Source: Owenia fusiformis (taxonomy: Eukaryota > Annelida > Polychaeta > Sabellida > Oweniidae). Taken from it: a stretch of DNA of 64,000 nt. The notes below the pieces were generated by a model. The model ran no database searches and was not told the DNA's origin. It worked only from the letters and a program-made list of their open reading frames with translations. Shown in pieces: positions 51,244 to 64,000 of this stretch. The translations under genes and the position numbers were made by a program. The stretch spans positions 26,732,184 to 26,796,183 of the forward strand of contig CAIIXF020000012.1 of NCBI GenBank assembly GCA_903813345.2. The letters run 5' to 3'. Numbering within the stretch: the first letter of the stretch is position 1; every line of letters begins with the position of its first letter.

Positions 51244-52677
51244 CACTCCCCTCCATAAGTTTGGCAACCTTAACTCCCCCATTGAACTACGTGAATTTTT
51301 ATTTACTTAACCGGCGATGAAATAATAAACAAATACTGGATGACCATGAGGTGGATATGCCAGAATACCTATCCGAGGAAAGAATACTAGGCGAAGCGAA
51401 GCTGAGCCTAGTATTTCTTTTCGAGGATAGGTATTCTGGCATATCCACCTCATGGTCATCCAGTATTTATTTTATTATGCACCTCCCTTGAGAAATACTT
51501 TATTTTAAAGAATGGGTCTACTAAAACAGAAGCCGAGCCTAAAAACCCTGGTGTTCGACAATCAAAAATTCCATTTATCGCTCTCATTTGGCCTTATTCT
51601 TACGTATTCCCTCCATATATAATAAGTTTGGCCGATCCCGTATCTAGCGCCACCTACCTTTTGTCAGTTAATCACAGGAAATTGAATAGAGATCCCCTCC
51701 TCTCATATCACGCAAATCTTCTCCCTCGCATTCATCTCAAATTCAACATGGAAGAGATTCTAAGAGAATGACGTCATCAACAATTGGACTCGTCGAAAGT
51801 ATTTTTTCGAGGATGGGTATTCTGGTATACGGGATGGTTGGAGATCTCGTTGCTTCAATACTGGATAGAACGAGATCTTGCTGCCACGTATGGCAATAGA
51901 CCCCGCAGCTCTTAACCAATCAGATTTGAGTATTTTAATGAGGTGCATAATAATTTATAATGTTGAAGGAAACGTAACTTGACTTTATTTCCAATACCTC
52001 CAAAGTGTCTCAATTTTTCCTCAATTACAATAGGTCGAAAATTGATGATGAATTTGATTAACTTTTGAAAATCGTCATTCCCATGTAATTCAATGGGAAT
52101 GGAGGGTTCGGGGCAAATCAGAAATCAGGATATCTTTTCAGTAAAATATTCAGGAAAAAATATTTTATATAGAAAATAAAATTGTCTAACTTTTTATTTG
52201 ATGAATACTAAAGTTACAGTGCTTCAAAGTCATTTTTGAAAATAATTTTTCGCCTCCTTTGTTATTTCAATAGGAGAGGTTTTTTGAAAAACAATTTTGA
52301 CTTTAACGCCTATAGCTTCTTAACCTGGAGAAAAATATCAATTTTTTGTTAATTAAAGTTAGCAAATTCAATTGCCTCGTATTTTTGTAAGGACTCGGAT
52401 GGATGGATATTCTGTCATATGACTTGCGGCAAACCTACCATTTCCCATTGGTTAACATGGGAATGTCGATTTTCAAAAATTCATCAAATTTATCATCAAT
52501 TTTCGACTTATTGGAATTAAGGAAAAAAATTGAGAAAATTTGGAGGTATTGGAAATAAAGTCAAATTACAGTTTCCATTAATAGTATAAGTATTTTTTAT
52601 TAAATTCAGATGTAAAGAGGCTTTAACACGTAGTTCAATGGGGGGAGCTAAGGTTGCCAAACTTATGGAGGGGAGTG
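51244..52677. mobile_element. Long-TIR element with nested insertions
   Basis: It begins CACTCCCCTCCATAAGTTTG and ends with the inverse. It is the same family as 35356-36172, but about 620 bp longer because of insertions between about 51325 and 51953. No transposase. Confidence 0.85.
51326..51953. mobile_element. Nested hairpin and TIR insertion
   Basis: 51330-51475 is a near-perfect hairpin (arms with ACTGGATGACCATGAGGTGG) around AGGCGAAGCGAAGCTGAGCCT. From 51472 to 51953 a second inverted pair, TTATTATGCACCTC and its exact inverse, brackets 482 bp. Alignment to 35400-35440 places the whole insertion between the host-element bases GATGAAATAA and TTTATAATG. Confidence 0.75.
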
Positions 52678-52905
52678 TATATTCTATACTATTGCTAGAT
52701 AACAGGTATCGAGTATTATTCCGGGATCGGGCCCTTTATACTAAACGGTGAGCAACACAAAAAACGAGTGATTGGTTTTCTAAACGATATGCGTTACACT
52801 TTAAAAGAAGTACAGTATAATTGTACACTGACATACTTTTATCGTGGTATTTCATAATTTTATATTTATACTAAAATGATTGTAATGATAAGATAAATTG
52901 GTAAA

Positions 52906-53193
52906 ACCCCAGTCACATTTTCTATGGCGACCGTGTGGTCTATCATTTCTGCGAACGGTCGGTAACATTTCTACACTCGCCGTATAACTTATGAGGTCCA
53001 ATACTTCTGCAGACACATTTTCTATGGCAGCTGCACAGCGAATTTTGAATGTCTGTTGATCAATGTTAATATTTATTTTATTTACATCAGTACAATTTAC
53101 AAATGTTATTTATAGTGCTAGGACTTAATTTCAAATAAAAGGTGTTGATCCACGGTCGACATACGGTCACCGTATGAAAAAATGTGACGGGGT
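52906..53193. mobile_element. 288-bp TIR element
   Basis: ACCCCAGTCACATTTTCTAT and its inverse (...AATGTGACGGGGT) enclose GGCGACCGT/ACGGTC-type palindromic motifs. No ORF. Confidence 0.75.
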
Positions 53194-54905
53194 CGTAACG
53201 GCTGTCGCAAAAATGCAATTGTTGGATTCATAAAAATTAGTGTTCGATATCCCTAAAATCATCCTAAATATTTTGAAAAATAACTAAAATGCTGAGATCC
53301 CCATTTTCCAAAAAAAAGAAAGCAAGTTAATTCGCATTCAACAATAGTAAAATCTTAATGAGAGTCTCTGTTAAGATGATTTTGTTTGGCCCAATCATCA
53401 AGATATGGACAATGTACGCTAAAGAGTTGTAATACAGTTATCGATTTTACCTTTTTCTTTAAGACGCATAATGGTGGAACCTTGTACCATAACCATTGAC
53501 ACCAGTAACATTACCAACAGACAGCATATCATACACGTTGTCTTCATTTTCTCTAACATAGAATAATAGGTGGGATTAAGTAACCAATACAACTAGGTCA
53601 GATGTCTTATTTAATTTAAATGTGCAGTGTGCTCCTAATGTACAGTTCTCACGATGACTAAATAATAAAATATATTGATAACATAAACGTTAAGGGCCTG
53701 GTGTTAACGCTGTAAGATCAATAGTATTGCCCAAATCAGTCGGTCTGGATCCCACATGACAAGTAATGTCATAGCTCGGGTCTTTAGTCTGTCATGATTT
53801 CCTCCAAAAAGAGTAACCTCTAAAAAACGCTGAAGGGGTCGGATTATGTGTTAGAAGAGGTGGGTCAGCGTCTAGATATAACTTTAATAAATTAAACATC
53901 ATTAAGAAACAGTTTACTTTAAAATCTTAGAAAATTCAAAGAAACGCTTTTAGTGAATTCTCGACCAGACAAAAGGAAAATTGATGAAATCTTTCTAATT
54001 CCAAATAATCTCTCATAAGCCGACTTCTTGGTGCTTAATTGAATGATCTAGTTCAACTATTGACCAAATAAACATTTAATAAAATATATTTATAAACCCC
54101 AGAAGTGAGTAGTTCTCATGATTTTGGGGTATATCTTGAACAATGAAGTTTTTTCCAGCTACAAAAATTAAATTATATATATGACAAAATGACATCCTGT
54201 TTGTGAAAGAAACTGTATGGCATGGACAACGAGTGTGCATATTTTTCAAGGAGCCGACATTGGGACAAGATTACTATCGTATATATTCTTAGAGCAAAGT
54301 GAAAGAATCTCAATACCAAACAAGGTCACAAATTCAAAGATAGATGTTTGAATAAAGAACACGAAGAAGTGGAAAAAGAGATGACTACGCATGAAAAATA
54401 AATCAAAAATAGTTTCATGGAGGCTATGGACTGTAGGTAAGAATTCCCCCGAAGGCAGGTTTACAACGCGTGTGTACGTAATTCTAGGAGATATGACAAG
54501 TATTATAAATAAACACTATCATATGTAACTCTAACCTGACTCGCAATTTATTAAATTATTCAAACATAGATAAATTTAGGTAAGTAATCTGATAGGGATA
54601 AGCGTTAAATTGGTCGCGAACGCCAAATGTCCCAGATATTATGAGGTAGTTGCATTTGTGGTCTTTCATATGACATAATTTAAATCATTTGAAAGACTAT
54701 AAAATAATCCAAACTGTGACATTGGAGTTTAATGTATTCATTCCTCTTAAGTTTTTCTAGCGTCTGCTAATAACTAATTAATTCTAATTTTTTATAAAAC
54801 ATAATGTTGTGGTTTAATTAAGAATGAAATAACATTATAATAATGACTATTTACTTCTTTCGATTTTATAATATTAAGTAATACTTAAAGAAATTTTATA
54901 TCATA
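53194..54905. other. Gene-free stretch
   Basis: No gene or clear repeat is seen. Confidence 0.45.
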
Positions 54906-55285
54906 TACTGTAGATTTGGTAAATTTGGCGTCCGCTTTAATTTGGCGAATTTGGCGAAATTGAAAAAAAACTCAAACGGGAATCTCGTCTCGTGTATTAA
55001 AGTCAGTTCTTGTTTAGTCTTTACAAAATCTGAAAAAGATAGATGATATCATTTCCAAATTGGATCAGGGGGGAGGTTGCTTCAATAATAAATTTCAAGA
55101 TATAGTAGTTAAATTGAAGGAATAGTAACAGTCTGTATTTTGTTCCAGTGTTTATGGAAGTTGTGGTGTCAGAGCAATATCAAAGCCCTAGTGTTCGCCA
55201 ATTATATAGTCGCCAATATATTAAAAATAGCAAAATTGCCAAATTAATTAACGCCAGATTAGCCCGATCTACAGTATCTACAGTA
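54906..55285. mobile_element. 380-bp TIR element
   Basis: TACTGTAGAT at the left and ATCTACAGTA (twice) at the right, with AATTTGGCGAA-type motifs near the left end and their inverse (TTCGCCAATT) near the right. A weakly conserved MITE. Confidence 0.6.
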
Positions 55286-58254
55286 TGCAGCTAATGTTTA
55301 CTACCTACGTATATGTTTGCCTTACGTTTTGATGCCAGTAATGCTAGAACGATATAAGGCTACAGAAAATTAATAACTCATTGAATACACTCACCTCGTT
55401 TCTTTGCAATAGAGTCAAATGTGAGTTGAAACTTGGACCCTTCGTTTGCATCTGTTTAAACTAAGTATTTATGTGGTTTATAAACTATTCGAGCGTCGTA
55501 CAACTTAATTTGTGTTTTCTTGTCAATAGGCCTAGTTTGACACAGCGTCATCTATTATGTAATCGTCTTGCTGCACGTAGCACTACCAGCTTGGAAAGTT
55601 TCAAATTACACAACAAGTACAACACGTTTTTGATATATAAGTTCGATGTAACTCTTCACTAATCATCTGAAATTAATTTCAAAATTAAGTGGTAAGAGCG
55701 TTTCTAAAAATATGTCAACAATCGCCAGAGCGCGTCGAGAAAAACAAGCGATTGTTTATTATAGAACGAGTGTTTGCTTTGATCTGAAATTTCACCAAAT
55801 GAGCAGAATATACATATTATGGTCTCTGAGTTTGATCAAATCTTAATGATTCCACCATTTAATAATAGTTTTAATTCACAAGTTTAGCACAATTCGTCAG
55901 CTTCAGATTGTTTGATCAACACCGCGGAGCTTTGATCAAGCAAAAAAACAGTTTACCACCTGAAGTTGAATATATAAGAGGATTGCAATTGATTAAGGTG
56001 TTCGTCATCGAATGGGATGTTATATGTTTCCCTAACATATGACATGGAAGAGAAACAAGTGAAACAATACTCGAGGCCATATTCCTTCGCCGCCATTCAT
56101 TTAGCTCCGCAGCGTTTACAGGTACGTCAATGACACGCTCCAGAGTGAAAGTAGCTGCGTTCGGTCGGTTTACCGTGCACTGTGAAGTTCATATGTGAAT
56201 TGAAAGACAAGGACAATTTTATTGTCCAGACAAATTCGCGATCAAATAAAATAACAACTTCCCCATATTAGAATAACCATCATAAAGATATTTTTGCATT
56301 ATGTTATATGTTACTGTATGTGACTGATGTGGCATCCCGTATTCTGTACCTTTTCTCGACGACATCACATATTTGCATGGTAACATATTGTCTTAAAACA
56401 TTAATATATGCCTGCACAGTCTCTCCAACTGTTACGTGAAGTAATGAAGCCAACAGTACAAGCTTGGTGTAAATATAATAAATATAATATAACATATTAT
56501 GTCACCTTTAAAGTTTTTTTTGTTTTGTTTTAAAGTGAAATGAATCCTCATATTGAGGATGTCAAATGGCCAACATATGAGTGCTGGCAAAATTGGAATC
56601 ATCCAATAGTTAACTAAAAAGGGAGTTCCTCCCAAAAACAGGATGCTTGTACGGATTAAAACTCAGTATCCTTCTTGTAATCATTCGATTGCTGGTAATG
56701 GGAGTTCCTCCCAAAGAGAACACATGTGCATGTTCCAATTTGAGTGGGAAGGTAAAACTTGGCAGAAAATTTTATTATGTCAGGTAGTCCAAATCCAGGT
56801 GAACAAGGCTGAACTCAAACCCAGCACATTTTGGACGACCCTTTTGTATATACCAGCCTTATTACACTGCTTGGAATATCTGAAATTACTGAGGGTTCCA
56901 AAACTTTCTTAACTGTGTAACCTTGATGGAACATTTTTCCTGTATCATCTCTTCTTTATGAATAATGAAATAAGCTTGTTTGTAGCCAAGCTTGGCACAA
57001 ATGTACAAACCCAATGTTCACTAATCCTGTTTGGAGTTAGTCGCTATACATAGAGCTGCTTCAGCTCTGATCATTTTGTGGCAATAGAATCTCAAAAACT
57101 TGTTTTTCCAACTAAAGCTCAAAGATATAAGGGATATGAGTACACTATTGAAAGCATTTATTTTACAAATAAACATTATAATGGGAAAAAATAAGCCACA
57201 ATGTCCAGTTATATTCCCAGAGCCAAATCCAGTGTCAACTTGTTTCAGACTGATAGTCATGGCCTGTTGAATCATGGCAATCACATCTGTTCCAGATCAA
57301 GTCCTATGGTAATAGGAGCTAAGGTAGTTTGAAATGTAATTTTTAAGAGGAATCATAATCGCTGTAATCTCTTGTATGAGCTCCTTCTCTCGTTTGGAGA
57401 ACTTGTTTTTTCCCCGGGCCTATATACAACTAGGTAGGAAACCCTCCCCCAGTATAGCCATCGTCAAGTACACACACAATAAGCCTTACATCATACATGG
57501 CAGCCTTAATTGTTAAAGGCTTCGCCAAAGCAAGGTAGTTGGCTGAAATTGATATTGAAATATGGTCACATAATTGGCAAACCTAAATAATTAATAAAAC
57601 CGTCGAGGTACTATACCCTTTAACTATGAATTGGCAACCAGAAGGTAATATTCTGATACCACCATCAAAAGTCTAACTACGTGGCAGCCTTACATTTTAA
57701 TTAATAAAGGCACTACCGGAATTTGGACTAGGTAAATACTCTGCACGCATAAGTTTAGTTATCTTTTCTTGAAGTGTGGCCACCGCAAAAATTGATTTGA
57801 GCAGTTGAGATGACATCAGGTGTGACAACGTTAAGATATATGTAATGAAAAACAAGTATTTTGGGCAGACATTTTAATTTAGATGTACAAAATGCAATTA
57901 CCATATGCATGCTAATGCCATGTTTCAATATCTAGTCTAATATGAAAAATCATGTGTCATATACTCTAATTAATAAATGTCAATTGCACAGTTGCAAAAG
58001 GGTATCTAACTATTCAAAATCTAAAGTTATTTGAACAAGAACTTTTATTTTACAACAACGAAGGAGATTTTGAGAACAAATGCCATAGAAACCAACTAGT
58101 GTTTAAACACAAGTTTGAAATTTGGAAATTAATAGTAATATTAATAACCTATAACTTCTGTATGCCTGTTATTATCACTGTATATTATGTAATTTTTTTT
58201 AAAATAAATTGCATTAATAAAACCATCTATTTTCTTACTACTGATGGCATCATA
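55286..58254. other. Gene-free stretch
   Basis: No gene is supported. 55380-55470 is a weak copy of the dispersed repeat at 1160-1260. The frames near 56643-56912 and 57021-57284 show no recognisable domain. Confidence 0.45.
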
Positions 58255-59204
58255 CAGGGTGTCCGGAAAGTAAAGATACAAATACTCTTATTTTAAGAAA
58301 TTTGGTTTTTTTGAAATGAAATTGCTACAGATTGTAGAGAAACAATATAACAATATATCTACCAACTTTCATCACACATAGTCTAAATGTGTTTAAGTTA
58401 CTGTTGTTATGGTTACGGATGTGAGGGGTATGCGGAGCAGTTCCAGAACAACGCTATGGTGTTTTCTTTTATATAATGATGTCATTGCTACATATCAGAA
58501 CTATGTTATGTCACTTACCAGTATGATGAAAGAAATATTATACAAGTGCCTAGAAGAATGGTCCCTGGCCATTCGTAAGAAAGTCAATATTGCATCTCCA
58601 AAAAACAAATCTTACAACAGAGTGTCTTGACATTAAACCTTTCTTTACAATGCCCCATATTCACCTGATAAAGCCTCTTTAGATTTCTACCTTAATGACC
58701 ATTTGAAAGCAATATTTGTAAAAAGTTCAACATAGAAATGGGACTCAGCTGGAAGCCAATGTTATCAGCAATCTGAGAGATGGACAACAGCGGTTTTGCC
58801 AGGCCTTTGAATCGCCGGTCAAGATGCACCAAGAATGTATAGATAATGGAGAAAATACTTAATATTCAATGATAGTAGTGAAATGAAATGGTTAAATTAT
58901 TGTTATAGTACTAATCCTTATGCTGTTGTGGTACATAATTTGATATAATATAGGAATAGATGGTGGAATGCCAAGATCATATGTGAAGGAAAGAGATTTG
59001 TAGAACACAATTGTGACATTGCTCCACTTACCCCCGACTCCCGTTACCATAACAACCATAACTTTTTCATTATGAAACTGAAAGTCATGACAGTTGTAGG
59101 ATATATTCTTATAATGTCATTCTACAATCTGTAGCAATTTCATCTCATAACAGGTAAATCTCTTGAAATGAGAGCATTTGTATCTTTACTTTCCGGACAC
59201 CCTG
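58255..59204. mobile_element. 950-bp element with long TIRs, TA-flanked
   Basis: It runs from CAGGGTGTCCGGAAAGTAAA to its inverse, with TA at 58253-58254 and 59205-59206. Inverted similarity reaches about 180 bp inward (for example TTGCTACAGATTGTAGA with TCTACAATCTGTAGCAA). The tip resembles that of 32329-33331. The only frame (58409-58630) has no transposase motif. Confidence 0.85.
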
Positions 59205-59396
59205 TATTTCGAAATAATGTTATCTAAGCCTAGATTAGCTTTAACTCTAGAACAATCAGTTTGGAAAGTGTAATTCCTAAATCTCTGTATGTAAGAGTGT
59301 CCAGCAAGTATTGCACATACATGTATATTTGACATAATAAAACTGAAAATACTGAAAATGTTACACTTACGTTATGGTGCGATACTAGAGAGTTTC

Positions 59397-59594
59397 AGCT
59401 AGCGATATGTTTCTCAACGTAACCATGAACGCAAAGCCAATGAATCAAGACAGTAAAGCATATAGCGCACATACAAAACAAGCGCTAATTAGTCTACTTC
59501 AGACACCCGATTAGCTTCAGTTTCGTGTTTAGAACGGGATATTTACTATTTTACGTTGGTATCAACGAGAATTATTATACCCATGTCTATTGAA
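59397..59594. mobile_element. Partial copy of the 8254-8762 element
   Basis: Matches the left 200 bp of that element (e.g. CTCAACGTAACCATGAACGC with CACAACGTAACCGTGAACGC). It is cut off where a mariner end begins. Confidence 0.75.
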
Positions 59595-59596
59595 TA

Positions 59597-60200
59597 CGAG
59601 GGGTTATCAATAAGTAATGGACGCTTTTTTACACAGATGTTTTTTATAAACTGATCTCTTTGATTTTTGCCAGTGATACATCATTTAATTATCTAACAAC
59701 TCTAAAGATTTGAAGACAAAACATGTGATATATTTTTAAATATCTTTATTTCTGTGAAGGAGGTGTAGGTACTCAGGTACACAACCACGTTCATTCTACA
59801 GAGCACTCTACATAGGTTTTATTAAGTGCTTCACACTTAGTGTATCCTCTCAACCCAAGATTGAAAGACAAGACCGAATCCATTCTCTGACAAGGTAGCA
59901 AGCTACAGTTGCACAGCTTGTTTATTTCATCAATGCCATTAAACCTGCGTCCTTTATCAAAGAAATAAGTAGTACATCAATAAGTAAGTCAAGTTCGGCA
60001 AGATTTGGACTAAATGGTGCATGGCCCAAGGGCTCCATGTTCAGGTCCAGAGGTATATTGTTTCCTGAATATTTTGAGATCTGTGGGCATGTCAATTGTC
60101 CATATGGAGTAGTGTGTTCCCTTCTCTCACCAACCCCTTCTTCCACAATACAATGATTTCTAAAACTCATCAAATTGTAAAATTCAGTAGCCATCTTGAA
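59597..60200 (-). mobile_element. Degenerate mariner-like transposon
   Basis: CGAGGGGTTATCAATAAGTA after a TA is a typical mariner terminal repeat. On the minus strand, 60194-59922 keeps GHAPFSPNLAELD, which corresponds to the HPPYSPDLAPSD block before the last catalytic Asp of mariner transposases. Several stops follow. The second terminal repeat was not found, so the copy is truncated or rearranged. Confidence 0.65.
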
Positions 60201-60880
60201 AATGTCTTCTTGTCCCTAGGCATCAGCATATAAAATTTGAATGAAATCCGTCTACTGATATTTGAGGTATCAAAGATTAGGTTATTTTACGAAAAATGGC
60301 GGTCATTTTTAAATTCAGTTTTTTATTATTATTATATCTTGGCTACCGCCATATTTGGCGAGCAATACCTCATTGGTATATTCCGTATTTTACACTCGAA
60401 GACAGAGCCAGAAACCCCTCCTTGGATGAGCCCTGTGTTTTTTTGTGTGCACAGGTACACAGACATACAGGTACACACCACGAGTCGTGAAACACTCAGT
60501 CAAACACATAGAATTACATAACGCACAAACAAACTTGTCTGAACCGGGAACAGCTGCCATCTTAAAATTCCTTATCGAGCAGAGCTCCTATGTACCTAGG
60601 CTTCAGCATAAAACATTCAAACGAAATCCGTCTACTGGTATTTGACACATCAAAGATTACGTTTTTGCGAAAAATGACAGCCATTTTTAAATTTTTCCGG
60701 CCATCTTGAAAATTTCTTGAACAAAGCTTCTTTGTCCCTAGGCATCAGCATATAACATTTGAACCAAATCCGTGAACTGGTATTTCAAGTATTACATTTT
60801 TTACGATAAATGGTGGTCATTTTGAATTGAGTGGCCAAATTGAAAAGTCCTTCTCGAGATGAGGTTCTACCCCAATTAGT
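60201..60880. repeat. Tandem or clustered repeat with ATGGCGG(T/C)CATTTT core
   Basis: Three units (near 60215, 60600 and 60725) share CCTAGGCATCAGCATA, AAATCCGTCTACTGGTATTT and AAAAATGGCGGTCATTTTT. The short frames here derive from the repeat. Confidence 0.8.
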
Positions 60881-61029
60881 ATAGTAGGAACGAGGGGTTC
60901 CCATGTACCCATCAGGTGTGAATAAGTTACATACATTTTTGTAATCCCTATGGTGTCTATTTCATAAATTCATTTGTTAACATTGCCAACTAATGTCCCA
61001 TAGTACTTTTATGGCGGCATTCCGTTACC

Positions 61030-61330
61030 ATGGTTACGCATCTTTAGACATCTTACCTTGGTATCTTAAATCATTTGTAGCACTGTCATTATTTGGTCTA
61101 TAGAGATGATATTGGTACCAAATTACACCTCATTAAATTTCCAATAATTTTCTGAATTGAATCAGTATTACGAAAGTTATTTAACTTTCGAGGCAGCTAT
61201 CGTGAATGTCATTATTTGACAATAATATACATACATCTTACCTTGGAGTCTTGAATCAATATGTAGCTTCGCCATTATTTGGTCTATAGAGATGATATTG
61301 GTATCTTATTAAACCTTATTAAATTTACTA
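61030..61330. repeat. About 110-bp direct repeat
   Basis: Blocks at about 61044-61140 and 61230-61325 share ATTATTTGGTCTATAGAGAT and CATCTTACCTTGG. Non-coding. Confidence 0.8.
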
Positions 61331-61555
61331 TATGGTTACAATATTCAATTATGCAAATTAGCTTATTTGCATTAATTGTGACGTCATCAATCCATTTTTG
61401 GTTCAGAATATCCCAGTATAGCAACATATCTATTAGAACTGAGGCCGTATGACAGAATGTGTGCATAGTTTTGTCCCTTATTTGATGAGTGGAAGATATA
61501 AGCAACAGCTTTCCTATATTCCACTCGAACTTCATGCGGTGGAATAGGAGCCCAA

Positions 61556-62223
61556 TTTACACTACGCGCAGCATTCCAATACGTTTTGGCTAAAACGTTT
61601 TAGAAAAATTAAGTTGAGTTTACATTACCATTTTCAAGACGTCTTAGGAAATAGAGTCTAGTTTACACATGTTTTCCTAAAACGTCTTAGAGATATGTAG
61701 GTATACATGTAAAATGAAAAAGCAGTTTAGTACTGGTTGAAAGACTATACTTTGTACCCGTCTTTGTATTAAAGAATGCATAGGTTTCAGAAAAATATGT
61801 CCTAAGGACAGCATTGTTAAAAGCATGAAAGAGAGCAGGAATATTTTATGCATGAATTAGAATTAGGATTATGATAAATCGCCAGGAAAATAAGTTCCTC
61901 TAAATAATTTTCTTATGATATTGGGAACAAGGGATAAGACAAAATAAAGGACCATGCAACATATGTAAATGGAAAGTTTCAAATGTTTCGTTCGGCGCAA
62001 CGCAAAAAACGGGCTAAGAGCGCCTAGCTAAAACCGGTGGATTTACACTCGCTCGTAAAACGTTTTAACGCTAAGACGTCTTGGCTATGACTAGGGTCCT
62101 AAAACGTTTTAGCTAAGCGCTCTTAGCCGAGAGCTCTTGAGTAAATATGGATTTACATTACATTTGTAAAACGTTTTATCGCTAAAACGTTTAAGCTAAG
62201 ACGTCTTAACGCGCTAGTGTAAA
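61556..62223. mobile_element. 668-bp TIR element rich in short palindromes
   Basis: TTTACACTACGCGC at the left and GCGCTAGTGTAAA at the right. The interior repeats AAAACGTTTT, AGACGTCTT and GAGCTCTT-type palindromes, especially at 61590-61690 and 62035-62215. No coding region. Confidence 0.75.
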
Positions 62224-64000
62224 TCCAACAAGTGATTCTAATATAACTGGCAGACTGGTGAACAATGAAATCCAATGACTCAATCAGTCATGGTATCCAA
62301 AATATGACGCCGTTCACTGATTTATCAGTCAGGGGCGTCAGGGGGCGACTTTTGGGTTTGGATAGGTCGTGCGCAAAGCGCGCCACACGCTCGGGGGACA
62401 TGCCCTCAGAAAACGTTCAAATTTAGACCCCCTCTTGTGCATTCTGAACAAATCTCAGCACAACATTCCCAATAATAAAAACAAGAAAAAATTGTGTTTT
62501 TAGGAAACTTAACTTGACTTCGTTGACTAAAAAACGTTGACTTTTACTAAAATATACATTTTGCACTTATTCTTCGACGTATTTACATATTGTATGGGTT
62601 CCTGAGAAACTATGCATGGTATAGAATTAAATATAATATGAGAATTATGAGATGCTTGATGTACACGAGATACTGACATAGCATAATTTCTGTCATTATT
62701 ACAGTTTGACTTTAATTAGCTACAGAGCTTTCAATTCAAGGCTAGGTTTCAAATCTAAAAAATCTGGGAAGGGGGGGGGGGGAGTGGTTGATGTTATGTT
62801 TGAAATGGCAATCTTTGGCAGCCCTTGCTCTTCTAAAGAAGATAATATGACTAAAATTACTTAGGAAAGTCTACATCAAACATCACTAGACTAAAAATGT
62901 GTGACTATATGACTCCCACAGTACAATCTTTATCAAATGGTAAGAAATCTTTACTAACACGTTAAATGATTGCAAAGGTACCCAATGCACATTCCATGGT
63001 ATAGAGCTAGAGTATATTTACTTTGGAGGTAGATGCAGAATCTAAATTATAAAAAATATGTGCTTATGGAAATGTAATTCCACACAGTAAAACATCGTAC
63101 TTTTAAATATTCATACATTCAGAAAATAACAAATGGAACAACACAATATAATTCAAAAGAAAGACGTTTTCTGTAAAGCTTTTGTGCCTAGCCCTAAGGG
63201 GTGTATTCGACGGTATTACCCCTGCTCTGTTGTCTATATTACGATTCGAACATGAAAACTCACCACAATGTTTCGAATATTCATTATGGTCCGCCATTAC
63301 TACGACCCGCCGTTATGACGTCACAAATTACACGTATTACCAGGGATATTCTTCGCAAATATACCCCGGGTGAAATGTTGACTTTGTTTACAGTTTATAG
63401 AAGGCGTGAATACAGTCATGTTCGAATATTAATGGAAACATTTCACATCTTGGGCAATCTATGAGAGAACCCTGGATGGACAATCTCCCTCTCTCAAGCT
63501 GACATAGCCACATCTGATACAGCTGATTTCTTTATAAAAGTTAACCATCTCGCACTAACTTGCAGACCACATCAAATTACTGTCTTTATATTCTTGCCAA
63601 AAAAGCCTGTGAGACGCATTGTTTGTGTTGTGATCTAATTGATGAATAACCTCAGTTTGAGTTGGGTGACTGGGTGAAAAAACAGTCCCAGCTGAATGGC
63701 TCTTCCCAATTTAAGTTCTGGTGGATGGTAATGGATCTTAAACTTTAAAAAGGGCAACTTCAACCTATACAAAGATACCCTTTCTGAGTTGTTGCCATGG
63801 CTTTTTATACTCAATCACACCAACTAGTCGAGATGAGTACCAGTTAATATCCATTGCATGAACCAATTTAACGCAACACACCCTTCGTGAATTCATCAAG
63901 GGAAACTTCACAGTTGCTAAAACAACAAGGCATATGACATGAACGAAATCATACCATCGAAAACCCTTCAAAATGGCCATCAGAAAACAAGATGACTGCC
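62224..64000. other. Gene-free stretch to window end
   Basis: No gene is supported. A poly-G tract lies at 62769-62781. The overlapping frames at 63103-63464 and the minus frame at 63765-63980 have no recognised domain or splice context. An exon of a gene beyond the window cannot be excluded. Confidence 0.4.

Noticed and set aside
59922-60645. Frames of 60-95 residues
   Set aside because: The minus one is a mariner relic and the plus ones derive from the ATGGCGG repeat cluster. None is an independent gene.
63103-63464. Three overlapping frames on both strands
   Set aside because: No domain, no consistent phase and no splice context. Overlap on both strands indicates chance openness.

Overview
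This is a stretch of AT-rich animal nuclear DNA. Genes are split by GT-AG introns, there are long non-coding stretches, and dispersed repeats of many ages cover much of the sequence. The two clear genes and the transposon load fit a marine invertebrate, perhaps a deuterostome such as an echinoderm or hemichordate. The phylum is an inference and was not tested.

Two protein-coding genes are well supported, both on the plus strand and in tandem. (1) At 9815-16521, five exons joined by phase-1 introns encode a receptor of about 992 residues: signal peptide, two Ig domains, an LRR N-cap, about 13 leucine-rich repeats, a cysteine hinge and a class-A seven-helix domain. The helix domain closely resembles relaxin-family peptide receptors (RXFP / type-C LGR). 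The usual LDLa module is absent and Ig domains sit in its place. (2) At 18175-21083, four exons encode nearly all of mature NDUFS8, the 2x[4Fe-4S] TYKY subunit of mitochondrial complex I. A candidate presequence exon lies at 17644-17690.

Broken or doubtful coding material: a 3' alpha-tubulin fragment with a small deletion and a premature stop (31906-32157, minus); an unrecognised cysteine-rich reading frame with two stops (6956-7285, plus); a possible first exon beside a 14-bp NRF-1-like palindrome (5305-5439, minus); two decayed LINE ORF2 tails (12930-13905 minus, inside receptor intron 3; 24541-26491 plus, with a 17-bp target duplication); and a mariner remnant (59597-60200).

Much of the rest is terminal-inverted-repeat (TIR) DNA. 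The largest element is a 5.6-kb near-complete palindrome (38732-44340) flanked by TTA duplications, with an empty-site paralogue in this window at 1183-1185. Others lie at 8254-8762, 28874-29250, 31106-31246, 32329-33331, 35356-36172, 37106-37249, 51244-52677 (with nested insertions), 52906-53193, 54906-55285, 58255-59204 and 61556-62223. Short hairpin elements and several minisatellites are interspersed. One minisatellite (11431-12235) repeats the tip of a TIR family, and another (18255-18545) repeats the splice donor of an NDUFS8 exon.

The two genes have no evident functional link. No tRNA, rRNA or CRISPR array was recognised.
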